This document shows, piece after piece, positions 1-12,588 of a stretch of 64,000 nucleotides of DNA. The stretch is taken from NCBI GenBank assembly GCA_030068075.1, contig CM057826.1, positions 65,693,312 to 65,757,311 on the forward strand. The letters run 5' to 3'. Positions within the stretch are counted from its first letter, which is position 1. Each line of letters opens with the position of its first letter. The stretch comes from Paguma larvata. Its lineage: Eukaryota > Chordata > Mammalia > Carnivora > Viverridae. The notes beneath the pieces are model-generated. The model was given only the letters and a program-made list of their open reading frames with translations, had not been told where the DNA came from and searched no databases. A program made the translations under genes and the position numbers.

Positions 1-117
1 ACTTTCATCTCCCCATTGGACAAAATTTATTTCATGCTTCCTTAAATCCTTCATTTCTTACCATCTCCTGTGCTACTGACCAGCAGTAGTATTTATACCT
101 CCTAGGAGAAGATAACA

Positions 118-307
118 TTTTTTAAGTTTATTAATTTTGAGAGAGAGAGAGAGACAAAGAATGCGAGTATGAGCTGGGTAGGAACAGAGCGAGAGGGAGA
201 GAGAGAATCCCAAGCAGGGTCCACAATGACTGTGTGGGGCTTGAACTCACAAACCATGAAACTGTGACCTTAGCCAAAGCCAAGAATCTGAGTTACCCAA
301 GCGCCCC
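118..307 (-). mobile_element. Feline-type tRNA-derived SINE (CAN-SINE), minus strand
   Basis: Read on the minus strand, a tRNA-like head (start near 307) leads to the 'gagttcaagccccac'-type B-box region, then a CT-rich stretch (the GA-rich run at 139-210) and an A-rich tail near 120. The order and wording match the other SINEs in the window. It is diverged, so this is an old copy, and I could not define a clear target-site duplication. Confidence 0.85.
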
Positions 308-554
308 AAAGATTACCTTTTTATTATTTTCCAGTTCTCATACTAGATGTCATTCCCTACTTTCTAAAATGTCAGTTTAGGTAACCCATCATGATTTACA
401 GAAACTAAAAGCTATTATAGTAGTCTACAAAGAATGAGTACTTCATGTTAACAATGTAGAATCAAAATGCTGAGTAATGACTTATGACTTGAAAATCCAT
501 ATATTCCTGGGAGGGGAAATATCTATACATAATATTATTCTTGTGCTCTTTTGA

Positions 555-671
<117 letters not shown>

Positions 672-2084
672 TAGCAGCAAAACCTTTGTTCTTCAAATGC
701 ACTTTGAATTAGGAAGTGTAGTTCTGAGACTGCAACATTAACACATCGAAGTTAAAATGAAGCTATGATTGGGCATTGCCAAAATATATACACTTCACTG
801 CCTTTATTGGGTTACAGAAAATTTGGCTTTCTGTCATTTGTAAAATACTAGCCTTATCCTGCTTCCTGAATTAGTACTGATTTCTTGTGACAAGGAGCTG
901 ATACTGAACACTAATTTCTTTCATAATGTGGTTTTAGTAGTGGAATAAAAATCTTCTGGTGATCATTCTTTACCCCTGAAATATTAGAAAGACTTTAATC
1001 ACTTTGTTTTTGGTATGAGTTAAACAGTGGCAGTACAAGGCCGTTCATTTAAGATACCTTAATCCACTGAGCTATATTTAGTTGACAATTTCTTGTGAAA
1101 TGATTTCGTAACTTCAAGAGTAGAGTTGGAGTAGGAGAGAAAGTACTTATTTTCTGTTTTTCTTTGAATACAGTATGGACTCAATCGCATATAGAATATG
1201 TTTAAATTAATTTTATCACCAGTAATTCAGTATTATGTATCATACTATTTATATTTCCATGGTTAATATTTTCACATTAATTTAATTAGTGATCCTTTGA
1301 AAAAGAAAAGGATTATTTCAGTTACTGGTTCCATTGAATAGTTATCATATAGCTAATATTTAAGCCACTAGCAAAAGTATTGGGGTTTGGAGGCTGAATG
1401 ATGCCCTAGAATCACAAAATGGGAACTGTGGTATCATCCTTTTATTCACTAGTGAAGTTTCTGCTAAACCAATATATTACATATACAGAACACTATAACA
1501 ATTTTGTAATGGTTTAAAAATTGCAGCATCTGTATTCTACTAATCACTTCAACTAAATAATCTAGGATAAGATTACAGGGGATAGCAAATTGCCAATGTG
1601 TATATACACATATATGTAGTGTAGTTTTAATAACAGAAACCTTTTGACTGATTTTCAGTGACCATTTTTTACCCTTGAAAGATTGATAAGACTTTAATCA
1701 TTTTGTAATTAAACGCATCTGCCTAGGGCTAGTTCAAGAGACAAAGGACATCCTTTTGAATGGTAGGTAGAGAGGAGGCCAGGAAGTAGCTCCTAACAAC
1801 GTTCATCTTTCTCTCTTTCCAAGGATATAAGCATTATCTAAGTAATTGCTGCCATGGATCTGTTTATAGTGTATCCACGGAAGTATAAAGAAATTCTTTC
1901 TCAAAATATGTTTGACGGTTAATAGAATCCAAATTGTTTGATATGTGGCTAGCCTAATCCAATAGTTTATAGTATTGATTTGAGAAGGTTTATGGAAGTT
2001 TCTCCTAATATCACATTTTAAAACATATTCATGTATATATCATTTCCTTTCAGATAGCTATAGCAGTAGTGCTCTGTACTTATA

Positions 2085-2260
2085 TTTGCTTTTATATCAG
2101 TTAATGTGATCTTCATAACAAGCCTATAAAACATTTATCAAAAAGAAGAATGGTAGTTTACAATGCAGTTATTTGCCTAGGGTTTCGAAGTTAGTAAATG
2201 ACTAACGTTTTTTGAGTCCACACGCAAAACCAGATTTCCAGACTTCAAATCCACTTTTCT
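2085..2260 (-). repeat. MIR remnant, minus strand
   Basis: The order matches a reverse-complement MIR: 'atcttcataacaagcctat', then a degraded 'ttacagatgagg' region, then 'gttagtaaatgac' and 'cttcaaatccac'. Each block corresponds to the usual MIR core, but all are degraded. This is an ancient, inactive copy. Confidence 0.5.
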
Positions 2261-3590
2261 TCTCTGGTGTTAATAGTTGCTTAGTTTCTTGGTTTATAAT
2301 TCCTAACCTAAACAGGGTGGAAAGGTAGAATCTGTGGTACTGACAAGAAACTAAAACATACAACAAGTTTACTTGTCTCATTAAGTCAACTGAATATTAT
2401 TAAGTGGCCATAGTAATGAGCAAATAATAAGGCAGATACCTCTAATTATTCCGTATATATTAAGGTGCCTGGTACACTGCTGGTATTCTATAGTATGGTG
2501 ATTAAAACCCTGACCGAATGGATTAAATAAAGCAGTACATAGTGCTTCTATTCCCCATCAACTACAACCATATCTGCATCAATCCTTCTTGCTGCCACAG
2601 TTGATGATAACAGTATCTGATAAAGACAAGACAATGGTTTATCCAAATTGAATTTGTCATGATCAAGAAAGACAAAGTAGGGAAGAAAAGTTTACTTTTT
2701 TTCTGGGAATAAGGGAAAGAAAGATCATAATGTTATGGTAAATTCCAGCCACGCCAAGAGAGGGTGAGCTAAGACAGGAAGGGCGGCCTCCTGGATGTTA
2801 GCAGTAGGACACCCCATTACTGCTTTTATACATGCTATTTAGGAAATCAAAGGGTTCTGTTTTGCTGAGAGTTCTTAAGAATTAATCCTTTGTTGATTTT
2901 TCACAATGTAAAGATCAAGGTCATGAAGTACTTTGAAATCTCTCATATAAGGTAGATTAGTTGCCTTTGTTTATAGGTACTGTTATTATTACACCAACTA
3001 CTACTTGTATGCTATAACATAAATTTGGTAGTTTTGCCAAATAATATTATTAATTAGTTTGTTATATGACAAAAATTATATGTCACAAAAGGGTATCATA
3101 GTTATCAAAGTAACTTTGATATTCCCTATGTCTTAAAATTTAACTGGGATTAAGAAAAATAATTTTATTATGCTTTTTCATTTAATATTACTCAGTGTGT
3201 TGACATTTAAAAATATGTATTGCCTTTGGAAAGTTGATTTTTTTTTAACTCTGTGGTTTAGTCCTGCTTCTTAATACCTGTATGCCCCAAATAATAGCTA
3301 TAATTCACAGCACTAATATATAGTAATCTATAAGTTAACTGATAGGTCCTTAAGCATAGTCCAGTTGTTTGTGAGTATGGATGGACTGAGGGTGACCAAA
3401 TGAGCAAAGGTAAGAAGTGTCTTTAGGAACTTCCAACATGTCCTGTTAAGGGTCTTTCTGCCCTGAACTTTTTACCCAGAAAGATTACCACCTCTTTCAC
3501 TATTTCCTTCATTAAAGATAGTAGAAGGGGAAAAGGGTCTTCATGATGATGTTTGGTTGATTTGAGGTCCTTTCTTCCAACTACTGATTC

Positions 3591-3847
3591 CTAGAACTTT
3601 TGCCTCGAGATAATGCTGTTATTATTGTCATGAATTAACATGCTCAATTGACGTGAATCCTTTAGAGAAGTCTTTGTATTTGCTGCAGAATCAGCATTTG
3701 TCTGCCCATCAATTTCATTTTCTACTTCATATGTAATAGTATCACAATTTTTACCTTTCATGTTAATTTGACTTTTTGTTTTGCTCTGGCTTGATTTTTT
3801 ATTTTCTGATTCCATGCAATCATGTAAATACCAATATTGGTGAAAAA
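3591..3847 (-). CDS. Candidate terminal coding exon of an unidentified minus-strand gene
   Basis: On the minus strand an acceptor ends ...ggaatttcag at 3848-3850. After it one frame is open for 84 codons to a stop at 3591-3593. The product begins FHQYWYLHDCMESENKK and ends NNNSIISRQKF. The tail is hydrophilic, rich in Ser, Lys, Asn and Thr, with no membrane segment. An ATG at 3813-3815 is in frame, but the aromatic stretch before it and the acceptor suggest that translation enters from an upstream exon at higher coordinates. If real, this gene's last exon lies antisense within the intron of the plus-strand gene. I do not recognise it. It could also be a chance ORF or a pseudogene: the pyrimidine tract is weak. 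Confidence 0.35.
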
Positions 3848-3947
3848 CTGAAATTCCTTTGTAATATAAAATGCAAACCCTATTTTCTCTTTTTTGAATG
3901 ATTATTATTTAAAATGTTAACAGGGAATACTGTTTTTTTCTCTCACT

Positions 3948-3962
3948 TTTTTTTTTTTTTTT
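3948..3962. repeat. T homopolymer
   Basis: This is a run of about 15 T followed by GGAGGGGAGGGG inside the intron. It may be the tail of a minus-strand retrocopy, but I see no matching body next to it. Confidence 0.6.
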
Positions 3963-4161
3963 GGAGGGGAGGGGATCAGAATTGTATACTTACTAATAGA
4001 TAGCTTATATATTTTTCCAGTTATGGTAGGGTTTAAGTTCCTCAAGAATATCTGTGAGAAAAACTGAGATGATAATTGGATAATAGAAGCTGCATTTTAA
4101 GAAGCTAAAGTGATGTATTCTTTCATGGAAATCATATGTAAATGACACTTTATCTCTGTGA

Positions 4162-4356
<195 letters not shown>

Positions 4357-5384
4357 CCCCTCTCTCCACCCCAAATTGAAGTCCATAATGCCAGAAATTC
4401 ATTGCATGAAAGAGACCAAGATAGCTAGATGCTAGGAAAAATTCCTTCTAATTAATGGGAAGCCATTTCTTAAGAGTTGTTATTCTAGTACAGACTCTTT
4501 AATAGTTGTATCTTAATCCTAAATTAGCAGCTCTTAATCACATTTGAGTAAAGTGATTTTACTAAACTTTTTCAAGAATACAACTAGAGCTCTTCCTAAC
4601 TGACTTTTTTTTTTCTTGTGATCATACAGCATATTTAATCAATGATTCTCAGAGTACTGATTTTTCAGTGGACAGTTAAATGGAAATGAATTGCAAATTA
4701 TTAATGAGTCACATTTAAGAATTATTTCTTGAAAATAGAATGAGCACCAACCGATACTCCTGTATTAACTATTATACAAATAAAAGAAATAAATCCACTT
4801 GCTTGGATTTGTATTTCATAGTCAATCAATGCCATATCAAACTACATGTTGGAAACAAATCTGGAAGGGCCAGACATCTCAGAATGAGTTGGTCTTCAAC
4901 ACATACCAAAGGAGACACCCCTGATTGACAGTGGTTTTACTTTGCCAGATGAGTTTATGGAGATGGGTGTGGATGGTCCTGAAAGGCATAGAAACACTTA
5001 CCAGAGGGATTTATCCAATTAGGAGTCATTGTTTAAATGGCACTTCACTTCCTCTGAAGTTCTCAATCTATGGGTAAGAATGTTCAGTTGGGATTCCTGT
5101 GGTGGCATACATTCCTTTTCTGAAAAATATAGATAATAATCACACCTTCATTTCACACAGGTGACCTGGTGATACTCAAGAGACAGTTAGCTTATCGGGG
5201 ATATTAAACTCAAATGACTACTGTCTCCAGAAGGTAACAGAAATCAGTGAAAGGGGCTATGGAATACCTACCCCATATAAAGAAAGTTCCTAGCCCTCGG
5301 CTACACTCTGCAGTGTATGGTCAGTAATACAGGATCATACAGTCTTTCAAGAAGTTATCAAATATGATTTTTTTTCAAAATAAA
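4357..5384 (+). other. Probable 3'UTR of the plus-strand gene with candidate poly(A) signals
   Basis: No recognisable repeat or coding sequence follows the stop. AATAAA hexamers at 4779-4784, 4788-4793 and 5379-5384 are candidate polyadenylation signals. One hexamer also overlaps the end of the coding sequence (4347-4352). Which is used cannot be told from the sequence. Confidence 0.35.
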
Positions 5385-6484
5385 AGTTGCCAAGTTTTAA
5401 GATAGTGGCAACTGTTTTTTTTAAAACTCACATAGTTTGGAGCTAAATTTGACATATAAGCCACAAGTTTGTGACCCATATTATGTGAATTTACAGTGTC
5501 AATCTTTGTTTAAGATAACAATAACATATAGTAGAAAAATGGAAGGCGGGAAGGGTGTTTTTTATTATGATTCCCTATAGGGCTGTTTCAAATCTGTGTT
5601 GCTCTTCCCAAACCTTTTGTGTCATCCTTGACTCCTCTTACATAGAGTAAGTTAGTTCTCAGATACAATACCTCCCAATGCACCTTTCCAAATACCTTCA
5701 TTAATCTGTGCTTTCTCCACATGTGAAAAGAAATCTCTCCTATAATCTCCTTTCCCTGAATTTCACCCCTTTCAAAATCTTCCCCTAGAGCTTCTTATCA
5801 CTCAGTCCTACCCATGGAGGTCTCAATTTTCTACCATCCTTCTTACCAAACTACTCTCTCCTTAAGTCCCAAAGTGAGAGTAGCCTTTCTAGACTGCCCT
5901 TTTAAGTCATACCTTTTCTGATAATTTGTGAGAGAGGGAACCCCTGGGCTATGAGTTGTAGGAAAGGGACTCTGGACATCTCACTGCTACTTTCAAGAAT
6001 TTCAGCAAATCCCGCTGTTTCAGAACCACTTTTATAGAAGCCTCATGCTTCCAATTTCTGTACTGTTCCTTCTCTGGGCACAGACTAGTCTCCCTTAAGG
6101 CTTCCTCACTGTAGACCTGGGTTCATTTATTTATTCCTCTGCCCTGCCTAGTCTGTTCCCACTTGTTCACCTGCTTTCTAACTTCCACGTTGTTTTTTGT
6201 TTGTTTTTGTTTTGTTTTTTAATATTATCAATGTGTCTTCTCCTTATGGATTTATGCCTTAAAAAAAAGTAATTCTTTTTCTATCATAGTAGTGGAGTTT
6301 TGTAAGGGATCAAAAAAAGAATACACACACAGACACATATGTAAAGAGAAAGATAATCAGAATGTTTATACCTTTATTCTTAAGTTATTATCTAAAATTC
6401 TTTTTTCTTATACTTTAAAATTCATAGAATCTGGGAACACGCATCTCTTTTGGTTTTCCTCCTATATCCTTAAATTTTAGCAAA
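5385..6484. other. Unique non-coding DNA
   Basis: I see no exon, SINE or L1. A pyrimidine-rich stretch at about 5590-6190 has no clear repeat identity, and only short ORFs are present. Confidence 0.4.
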
Positions 6485-6605
6485 GACTGGGGCTTGTAGA
6501 TCTGGGTTCACATTCTAGCTATGCCTCGACTAGCTATGAAACATTGGGTATGTCAGTGAACCCACCAAAACTTCAGTTTACTCACCTATAAAATGGGTAC
6601 AATTT
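6485..6605 (+). repeat. MIR remnant, plus strand
   Basis: The string runs 'agatctgggttcacattctagc', 'tagctatgaaacattggg', 'aacttcagtttactcacct' and 'ataaaatgggtacaat'. This is the MIR core in order and on the plus strand: the ctgggttcgaatcc box, the tgtgaccttggg box, then cctcagtttcctcatctgtaaaatgggg. Confidence 0.8.
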
Positions 6606-6689
6606 ATGTAAAGAGAGGCATCAGTCAGAAGCTACTCAAGAAAACAGAAATGTGTCAGTCATTTTAAGAGGGAATTTAACAAAAGGAAT

Positions 6690-6937
6690 TGTTTTTATTT
6701 TTTAATAATTTTTTGAATATTTTTTTTGAGAGAAAGGTGTGAGAGAGAGTGCATGTGAGCGAGAAAGAGAGAGAGAGAGGGACAGAGAGAGAATCCCAAG
6801 CAGGCTCTGCACTGTCAGCATAGAGCCCAATGTCGGGCTTGAACTCAGGAACCTGTGAGATCATGACCTGAGGTGGAATCAAGAGTGGTTTGATTAAAAT
6901 CAAGATTAAACATCAACTGAGCCACTTAGGTGCCCCA
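6690..6937 (-). mobile_element. Feline-type tRNA-derived SINE, minus strand
   Basis: Reading minus from about 6937, 'ggggcacctaagtggctcag' begins the tRNA head. The middle region (gagcctgcttgggattc) and CT-rich stretch follow, with the A-rich tail near 6690-6710. A segment of about 25 bp in the head region (near 6875-6910) looks duplicated or inserted. Flanking 'gaattgttttt' (6685) and 'gaattgtttta' (6945) look like an imperfect target-site duplication. Confidence 0.9.
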
Positions 6938-6939
6938 AT

Positions 6940-9767
6940 GAAATGAATTGTTTTAAAGGTGTTAGAGAACTGAGAAAATGAAAATGAACCAGAAATAACG
7001 GTAACTGCAAGAAACTGCTACCACCTCCAGGACGAGGGCATCAGAGAGAAGTGGGCTGGATTATTAAAATCTAGAAGAATGGAAGAGGAGCCGCACTCAG
7101 TGGGACTTAGTCCTCTGACAGGAAGTTGCTGCCCCGCTGCTGCTGGCACCTCTGACAGGGCACAGTAAAGTGATTTTGGGGGCGCAGAGAAAAAAAAAGG
7201 AGACAAGAACACATTGTCTATTGCTGAAACCATGCTGTCAGGAAGAGCAAGAAAGAATCTGTTTCTTCCTTTGCCATCCTGGAGCTCTTTCCCCAGTGCT
7301 CTTGTCCCCAGCATCACAAAGCAGACAGAGGGTGGGTTTAGGACCGAAAGACACTAGCTAAATAACTGGGAAAAACATGTAGCACAATGCCTAGAACACG
7401 TTAGTTCACACATTAGTTCATGTGATATAAGTTAATCCAACCTTTTTTTTTCCTTCTGCATTTTTGGCCCTCTTTTCTGCAAGCTCTTCCAAGATCAAAA
7501 GGAAAAAAAAATGCCTGGAAGAAAGCATCACTTTTTAAGTTAATGGAAATGTAAAGAAAATTCACTCTAATTTATCTTTATAACTAACTCGTAATTGTTC
7601 CAGTAAGTACTTAACCTAACTCAAACTCAACTGGAACTCTTCGTTATTTACCCTTCATATTAATTTTGCCTCGAAATTTACAAAATGGTCTCTGAGTTCC
7701 AGGGTGGGTTGGGCACCAGGTGGATTGTCTCGGCACCTCCTGTGTGTTCACCTTATGGTTTCTGAGCCCTAGTTACTTATTTTCCCAGTCTTCTCATTTC
7801 AAGTTTGTGGGAGGAAGAAGGAGAATGAGAAACATATTCCATGTCTACTTACCCTCCACAGCTCTTACTCATCTTAAAATGCTTCGACTGCTTGCAAGTG
7901 TTAACTTCTCTCAGATCTGAATTCCTTTCTACCCACAACATATTTCTATGCTACTTTCACTCTAGGTTTACTCTTATTTGGAAAGAATACACCCAGGTCT
8001 TCCTCCATTCAGTTATTATGAATTCCCTATGGATTTCCCTTAGCAACTACCAAAGCAGTTCTTTTTCACATAAATTAATAAACTCCTTAACCTTACTGAG
8101 AATGAAATATTTATAGGACATTTAGCCAGTTTTACTTGGGTATTGTAAATTAAAAGACATATATTAGGGGATAGGAGAGAGAAAAGATGAACAGTAAATA
8201 AATTCTGAGTAGCAGAAACATGAAAATAAGCATTTTCAGTGCAATTTAATAAAGGTAAATCAAAAGATTCACCAAGGTTTGTGGGCCATGCCAAAGAAAA
8301 TACCCAAAATAAATATCTGTACTCTGACATTACTCGGTGGGCATTTAGGAGTATGAGGAGGTAGTACACAAAACAATGCACAGCAACAATTTTAGAAATA
8401 ACTCTGTCAATGTTTAGCAATTATAATTCAAGTAATTGATTCTTCCACTCTTACCAGTAAAAATCATCCCTGGGACATAAAACTAACTGTCTACTAGTTG
8501 ATTTTGAGTGACCTTTCTCACTGTTACTGAATTTTTTATATCAATAAATCCAAAGAAAGTTACAGCATATAACCAGTACATACAGTTTCTTCTTTCCATA
8601 TACCACCATACCCATCTCACTATGTCCATACCACAGCGTTCAATAGTATAGTACTTTCAGCATTTTAAGTGGCGCTTTCTGGGCATTTTCACCTATTTAG
8701 CAGCATCTTTAGTTTCTACCCAGAAGGTGACAATAGTAGCCCTGGCCCCCACACTCCTGTCAGTCCTGACTACCGAAAGTACCCCGGGGAACAAAATTGC
8801 TCCTGATTGGGGAAAACTGGTCTATAATTTCACTGACCTTGACTTCCAAATTCCAGAGTTAACTTCTTGGTGATTGCTTTCAGGGTGCTTCAAATTCTGT
8901 CAAGTGCTTACACATGAAGATCTCACTTTTGGTCAGCTAGTGACTCCCTTAAAAATCACCATAGGTCATATGAAGCCACTTCATTCCTCCTTATGGCTCC
9001 ATTTGCTGAAGTGGGAATATGAATAACAGTACCCTTATTTGTTTTATATGTGATTACTGGTGATATGCATCACCTTTCCTGTGAGCTAACCACAAATGAA
9101 GACAGGAAGTCATGAAAAGCTGCTCTGCCAATGCCTGTATAGAAAAGACGTGTCTAGTAATAAATTCAGCCCGCACTGTGCTTCACAGCCTTAGGCTGGC
9201 CACTTAAAGTGTTTGTAAGGCTCCTTGTACTAATTCTAGCTATTTTCTCTGACATGCAAGATATGTTTGGAAATTTAGAGCAAAACTCATTTTAAATTAT
9301 CATCTTCTATAACATAAATTCACATATTTATATAGTTTTGCAAATTTTGTTGTTGATTTTGTTACTTTTGAGCTACATGCATTTTTCATAGTGACACAGA
9401 TTTCAAGTATAATTTGGCTGTAATGTTATTCAAGCTCACTCTTTCCTCCAATCATTCTAGCTAAGGGACCTATTTACATAATACCTAGTGCCTTGTTATT
9501 TTTTTATTCCTGCTTCATTGGAAAACTGAAAGTAAACAAAAAGAAATGCATTTCCAAAGCACTTTTTAGTTGGAAGATTTTTGTGGTACCCAATTTTCTA
9601 GTGAAATTCCCTCAGCTGACTCTATACTGGAAAATACAGATTCTCTTTTGTGAATTAATAAACATGGTAGAGGTTAAGCATTTCAGAATCACAAATACAA
9701 CATTTTTATATGGAGTCAGACTACTGGCAGTCCAATGATGCCTTGACTATTTACTCTCAAGTTTCCT
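6940..9767. other. Unique non-coding DNA
   Basis: The DNA around 6600-7370 on either side of the SINE has a moderate-GC, repeat-like texture and may be an old DNA transposon or LTR that I cannot name. From 7380 to 9767 I see no recognisable element and no coding exon. The longest open stretch (minus strand, 8040-8420) is AT-rich and unlike a protein. Confidence 0.4.
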
Positions 9768-9782
9768 TTTAAGGACATTCAT
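9768..9782 (+). repeat. Left target-site duplication of the SINE at 9783
   Basis: The 15-bp tttaaggacattcat is repeated exactly at 10008-10022 after the SINE tail. This is the expected mark of L1-machinery insertion. Confidence 0.9.
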
Positions 9783-10007
9783 GGGGGACCTGGGTGGATC
9801 AGTTGGTTAAGCATCTGATTTTGGCTCAGGTCATGATCTCACAGTTCATGAGTTTGAGCCCTGTGTCGGGCTCTCTGCTGACAGCTCAAAGCCTGGAGCC
9901 TGCTTCGAATTCTGTGTCTCTCTCTCTCTCTGACCCTTCCCTGCTCACACTCTGTCTCTATTTCTCTCTCTGTCTCTCTCTCAAAAATAAACAAACATTA
10001 AAAAAAA
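9783..10007 (+). mobile_element. Feline-type tRNA-derived SINE, plus strand, with exact target-site duplication
   Basis: The element begins gggggacctgggtggatcag, contains the B box-like gagtttgagccctg, then a CT-rich tract and a tail with AAAATAAACAAACATT. An exact 15-bp duplication flanks it, so its ends are well defined. It is non-autonomous and was mobilised by L1 proteins. Confidence 0.95.
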
Positions 10008-10022
10008 TTTAAGGACATTCAT

Positions 10023-11124
10023 AGTTTGATTTCATTGGAAAATTGTGTTTGACTAAATGCAAAATTCTCACAAAGATTGAACATAGGTAGCTTCCTGGTA
10101 GGCCAAGGCAACCAAAAGCCAAAGAGAAATATAATGCTGGGAAATTATCTTCTATTTAAGCTAGCCATCAATCATTCCCCATACCTGGTTTAAGGAGAAG
10201 AGTGAGAATAAGTCTAAAACCTAGTTATTCTTAATTAACAAATAATAAATGTTTGAGGTCCCTTGAAGAAAAACTTTAGAGCCAATTACAACCCTTGGGG
10301 CCAACACTCATGAGAATAGGGAGATTATAAGGAGAAACGAAACAGCTTATAAGATACTTGTGCTAGTGACTAGAATCAATAATCCAGTGCTTTCATTTTA
10401 CAGATGAGAAAACTGAGCACTTGCAGTTCACCAAGTAAAACATGAGCTATTCATTAGTTCACTGAATACAACAAAACTATGAAGCAGGTACAGTTATGTC
10501 CATTGAATCTTGAAGAAAAAGAGGCCTTTTAGAAGTAATGTGCTACAATGTCACTTAAGTCTGTGAGCTCTTAACAACCACACTATACTTCCTCAGCGAT
10601 TTGGTGAAATAGCAATCAAGAATATTATCCAAGACCCAATTCTGCTTATGATACCAATCCGAGGCTCTCTTTCCAAACATATCATGCCATTTATGAATAC
10701 ATAATAACAAAATAGAAATAAAAATCAAAGTATATAAAATTGAATAGATAGTAAAGCTTCAGATGAACTCTCAAAGGAATTAGAAGTATGACAATTCATG
10801 AAATGTCAAATGAGTCATGATTGTTTTTAGTAATCATTCAGAAGTGAGTAATAAAATGCTATTCTCTATTCATCCCAATGTATAGATATTAAGATGGTTT
10901 TGAAAGAATAAATAGTGTCTGGGAAGCAAGGAGTAGCCAATAGGAAAAAGTTTTGGCTGTGACATTTCTGTGTTCTTTGTAGAGTCATTCAATTCAAGCA
11001 AATGGGTTTTTTTTTTCTGCTTGTTTTGTTTTATTTTGTTTTGCCTATTACTTGACTGTTTTTTTTAACATGTTGTATTTGTCAACTAGGTATTGTTTGA
11101 ACCTTGAAGAAAATCAGTTTTTAA
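10023..11124. repeat. Mostly unique DNA with an MIR remnant
   Basis: Around 10370-10600 two patches resemble minus-strand MIR: 'cattttacagatgagaaaactgag' and 'ctatgaagcaggtacagttatg', then a 'cttaagtctgtgagctcttaac' region. The rest shows no recognisable feature. Confidence 0.4.
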
Positions 11125-11135
11125 AAAGGATTTTT

Positions 11136-11617
11136 GACTTTTGTGTCACACCTTCCTTATCCATTTGCCTGTCGATGGACACTTAGGTTGCTCCTGTATC
11201 TAAGCTATCATAAATAATCCAGCAGTAAACACAGGGGTGAATATATCTGTTTGAATTAATGTTTTCATTTTCTTTGGGTAAATACCCAGTAGTGGAATTA
11301 CTGGACAATATGGTTATTTCTTTTAATTTTGTGAGGAACCTCCAGAGGGGAGGTGAGTGGAGAGATGGGCAAAATGGGGGAAGGCGAGTGGTAGGTATAA
11401 GCTTCCAGTTATGGAATGAAGAAGTCATGGGAATAAAAGGCACAGCATAGGGAATATAGTTAGTGATATTGTAACAATGTTGTATGGTGACAGATGGCAG
11501 GTATACTTGTGGACACAGCATAATGAGCATAGCATAATGTATAGAGAAGTTGAATCACTATGTTGTATACCTGAAATTAGTGTACCATTGTATGTCAGCA
11601 CTCAAAACAATGTGAAG
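11136..11617 (+). mobile_element. Short L1 3' fragment with 5' inversion (twin priming)
   Basis: The segment 11137-11343 is the end of L1 ORF2 on the minus strand; its reverse complement resembles the same part of the copy ending at 20330. It abuts 11344-11617, an L1 3'UTR on the plus strand (gttgaatcactatgttgtat, then the 'cctgaaattag' block). Flanking aaaaggatttt at 11125-11135 and 11618-11628 forms an 11-bp target-site duplication around the whole. One insertion event with an inverted 5' part explains all of this. It is a dead copy. Confidence 0.75.
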
Positions 11618-12129
11618 AAAAGGATTTTGGTAATAGATGCAACTAGACATAAGGCACAAGAATTCAAAGACAAAGTTGCATTTTAACTCTGATTTCTTAG
11701 CTCTCATTATTATATCTGTACCACTTCTACATCAATATAATGCAGGTAGTTTTAAGTACCACCATACCTCACAAGAACCCTGATGGCTCTATTTTAAATG
11801 TGTCTGTGAAAAGTGAAATGGAATATTAATCCAAGGTTGTAGATGCAGCGATGTCTGTTCCTCCAGGGACAGCAAAATAGCTTTTGGAAAGTAAAGTAGG
11901 TATTAAAACCTGGATTTACTAAGGTGGTCTTGCTATTTCTTTACCTATTGCTATGATTCTAAAGTTTGTATTTCTTGTTCACTTGCCTACTTAAAGTTAC
12001 TCTAGATAAATACAATGGCAACAGTTTAAAAGAAGGACAATAAGCAGGCAGTGGGTGTGGGGATGGTGATGAGGAGGAGGAAGATTCTGAGGAGGAGGAG
12101 AAGGATAAGGCCAATGTATACTGAATCCT

Positions 12130-12330
12130 TATGTTTTACTATGGGCCAAGTACTGTGTTAATGCCTCTCATTTAATTATTAGTTTTGCACAACTCTGGAC
12201 AAACGTGCAATTATCTCTTTTTCTAGATGAGGAATTAAGGCTTAGAGATGTCAGTTAACTTGTTCAAGTTTGCACAGCTAGTAAGTCAGCCTTTTGAACT
12301 TCACTTATCTGACTCCCAGGACTTTGTTCT
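12130..12330 (-). repeat. MIR, minus strand
   Basis: The sequence runs 'tactatgggccaagtactgtg', 'tcatttaattatta', 'tctagatgaggaattaagg', 'agtttgcacagctagtaagt'. This is the reverse-complement MIR order and one of the better preserved MIRs here. Confidence 0.8.
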
Positions 12331-12536
12331 CAAGCAAATGTGCTGCAGTGAATCTGCAATTATATCAGCATGTTAAGACTGAAAATGGTGACAATCACAA
12401 GGATAATGAGGAGAATGTGAGTAAACTACTTGAGAGCCAAGATTTATATTTTTACTCAATGATGTATGTTATTGCCCAAAATTTACAACAGTGTCTAGTC
12501 CACAACAAGCTCTCAACATTTTCCTGGAATAATTGA

Positions 12537-12588
12537 ATGGATGCATGAATGAATGAATGCATGAATGAATGAACGAACGAACGAATGA
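12537..12588 (+). repeat. (GAAT)n/(GAAC)n microsatellite
   Basis: This is an imperfect tetranucleotide array, ATGAATGAATG through GAACGAACGAATG, just downstream of the MIR. It probably grew from the MIR or L2-like tail sequence before it. Confidence 0.85.

Noticed and set aside
8040..8420. 126-codon minus-strand frame with hydrophobic stretches, possibly a membrane protein
   Set aside because: No start context, splice site or motif; AT-rich sequence produces hydrophobic codons by chance.
12537..12588. Tetranucleotide array considered as a CRISPR-like or satellite repeat
   Set aside because: Units are 4 bp with no spacers; it is a simple microsatellite next to a MIR.
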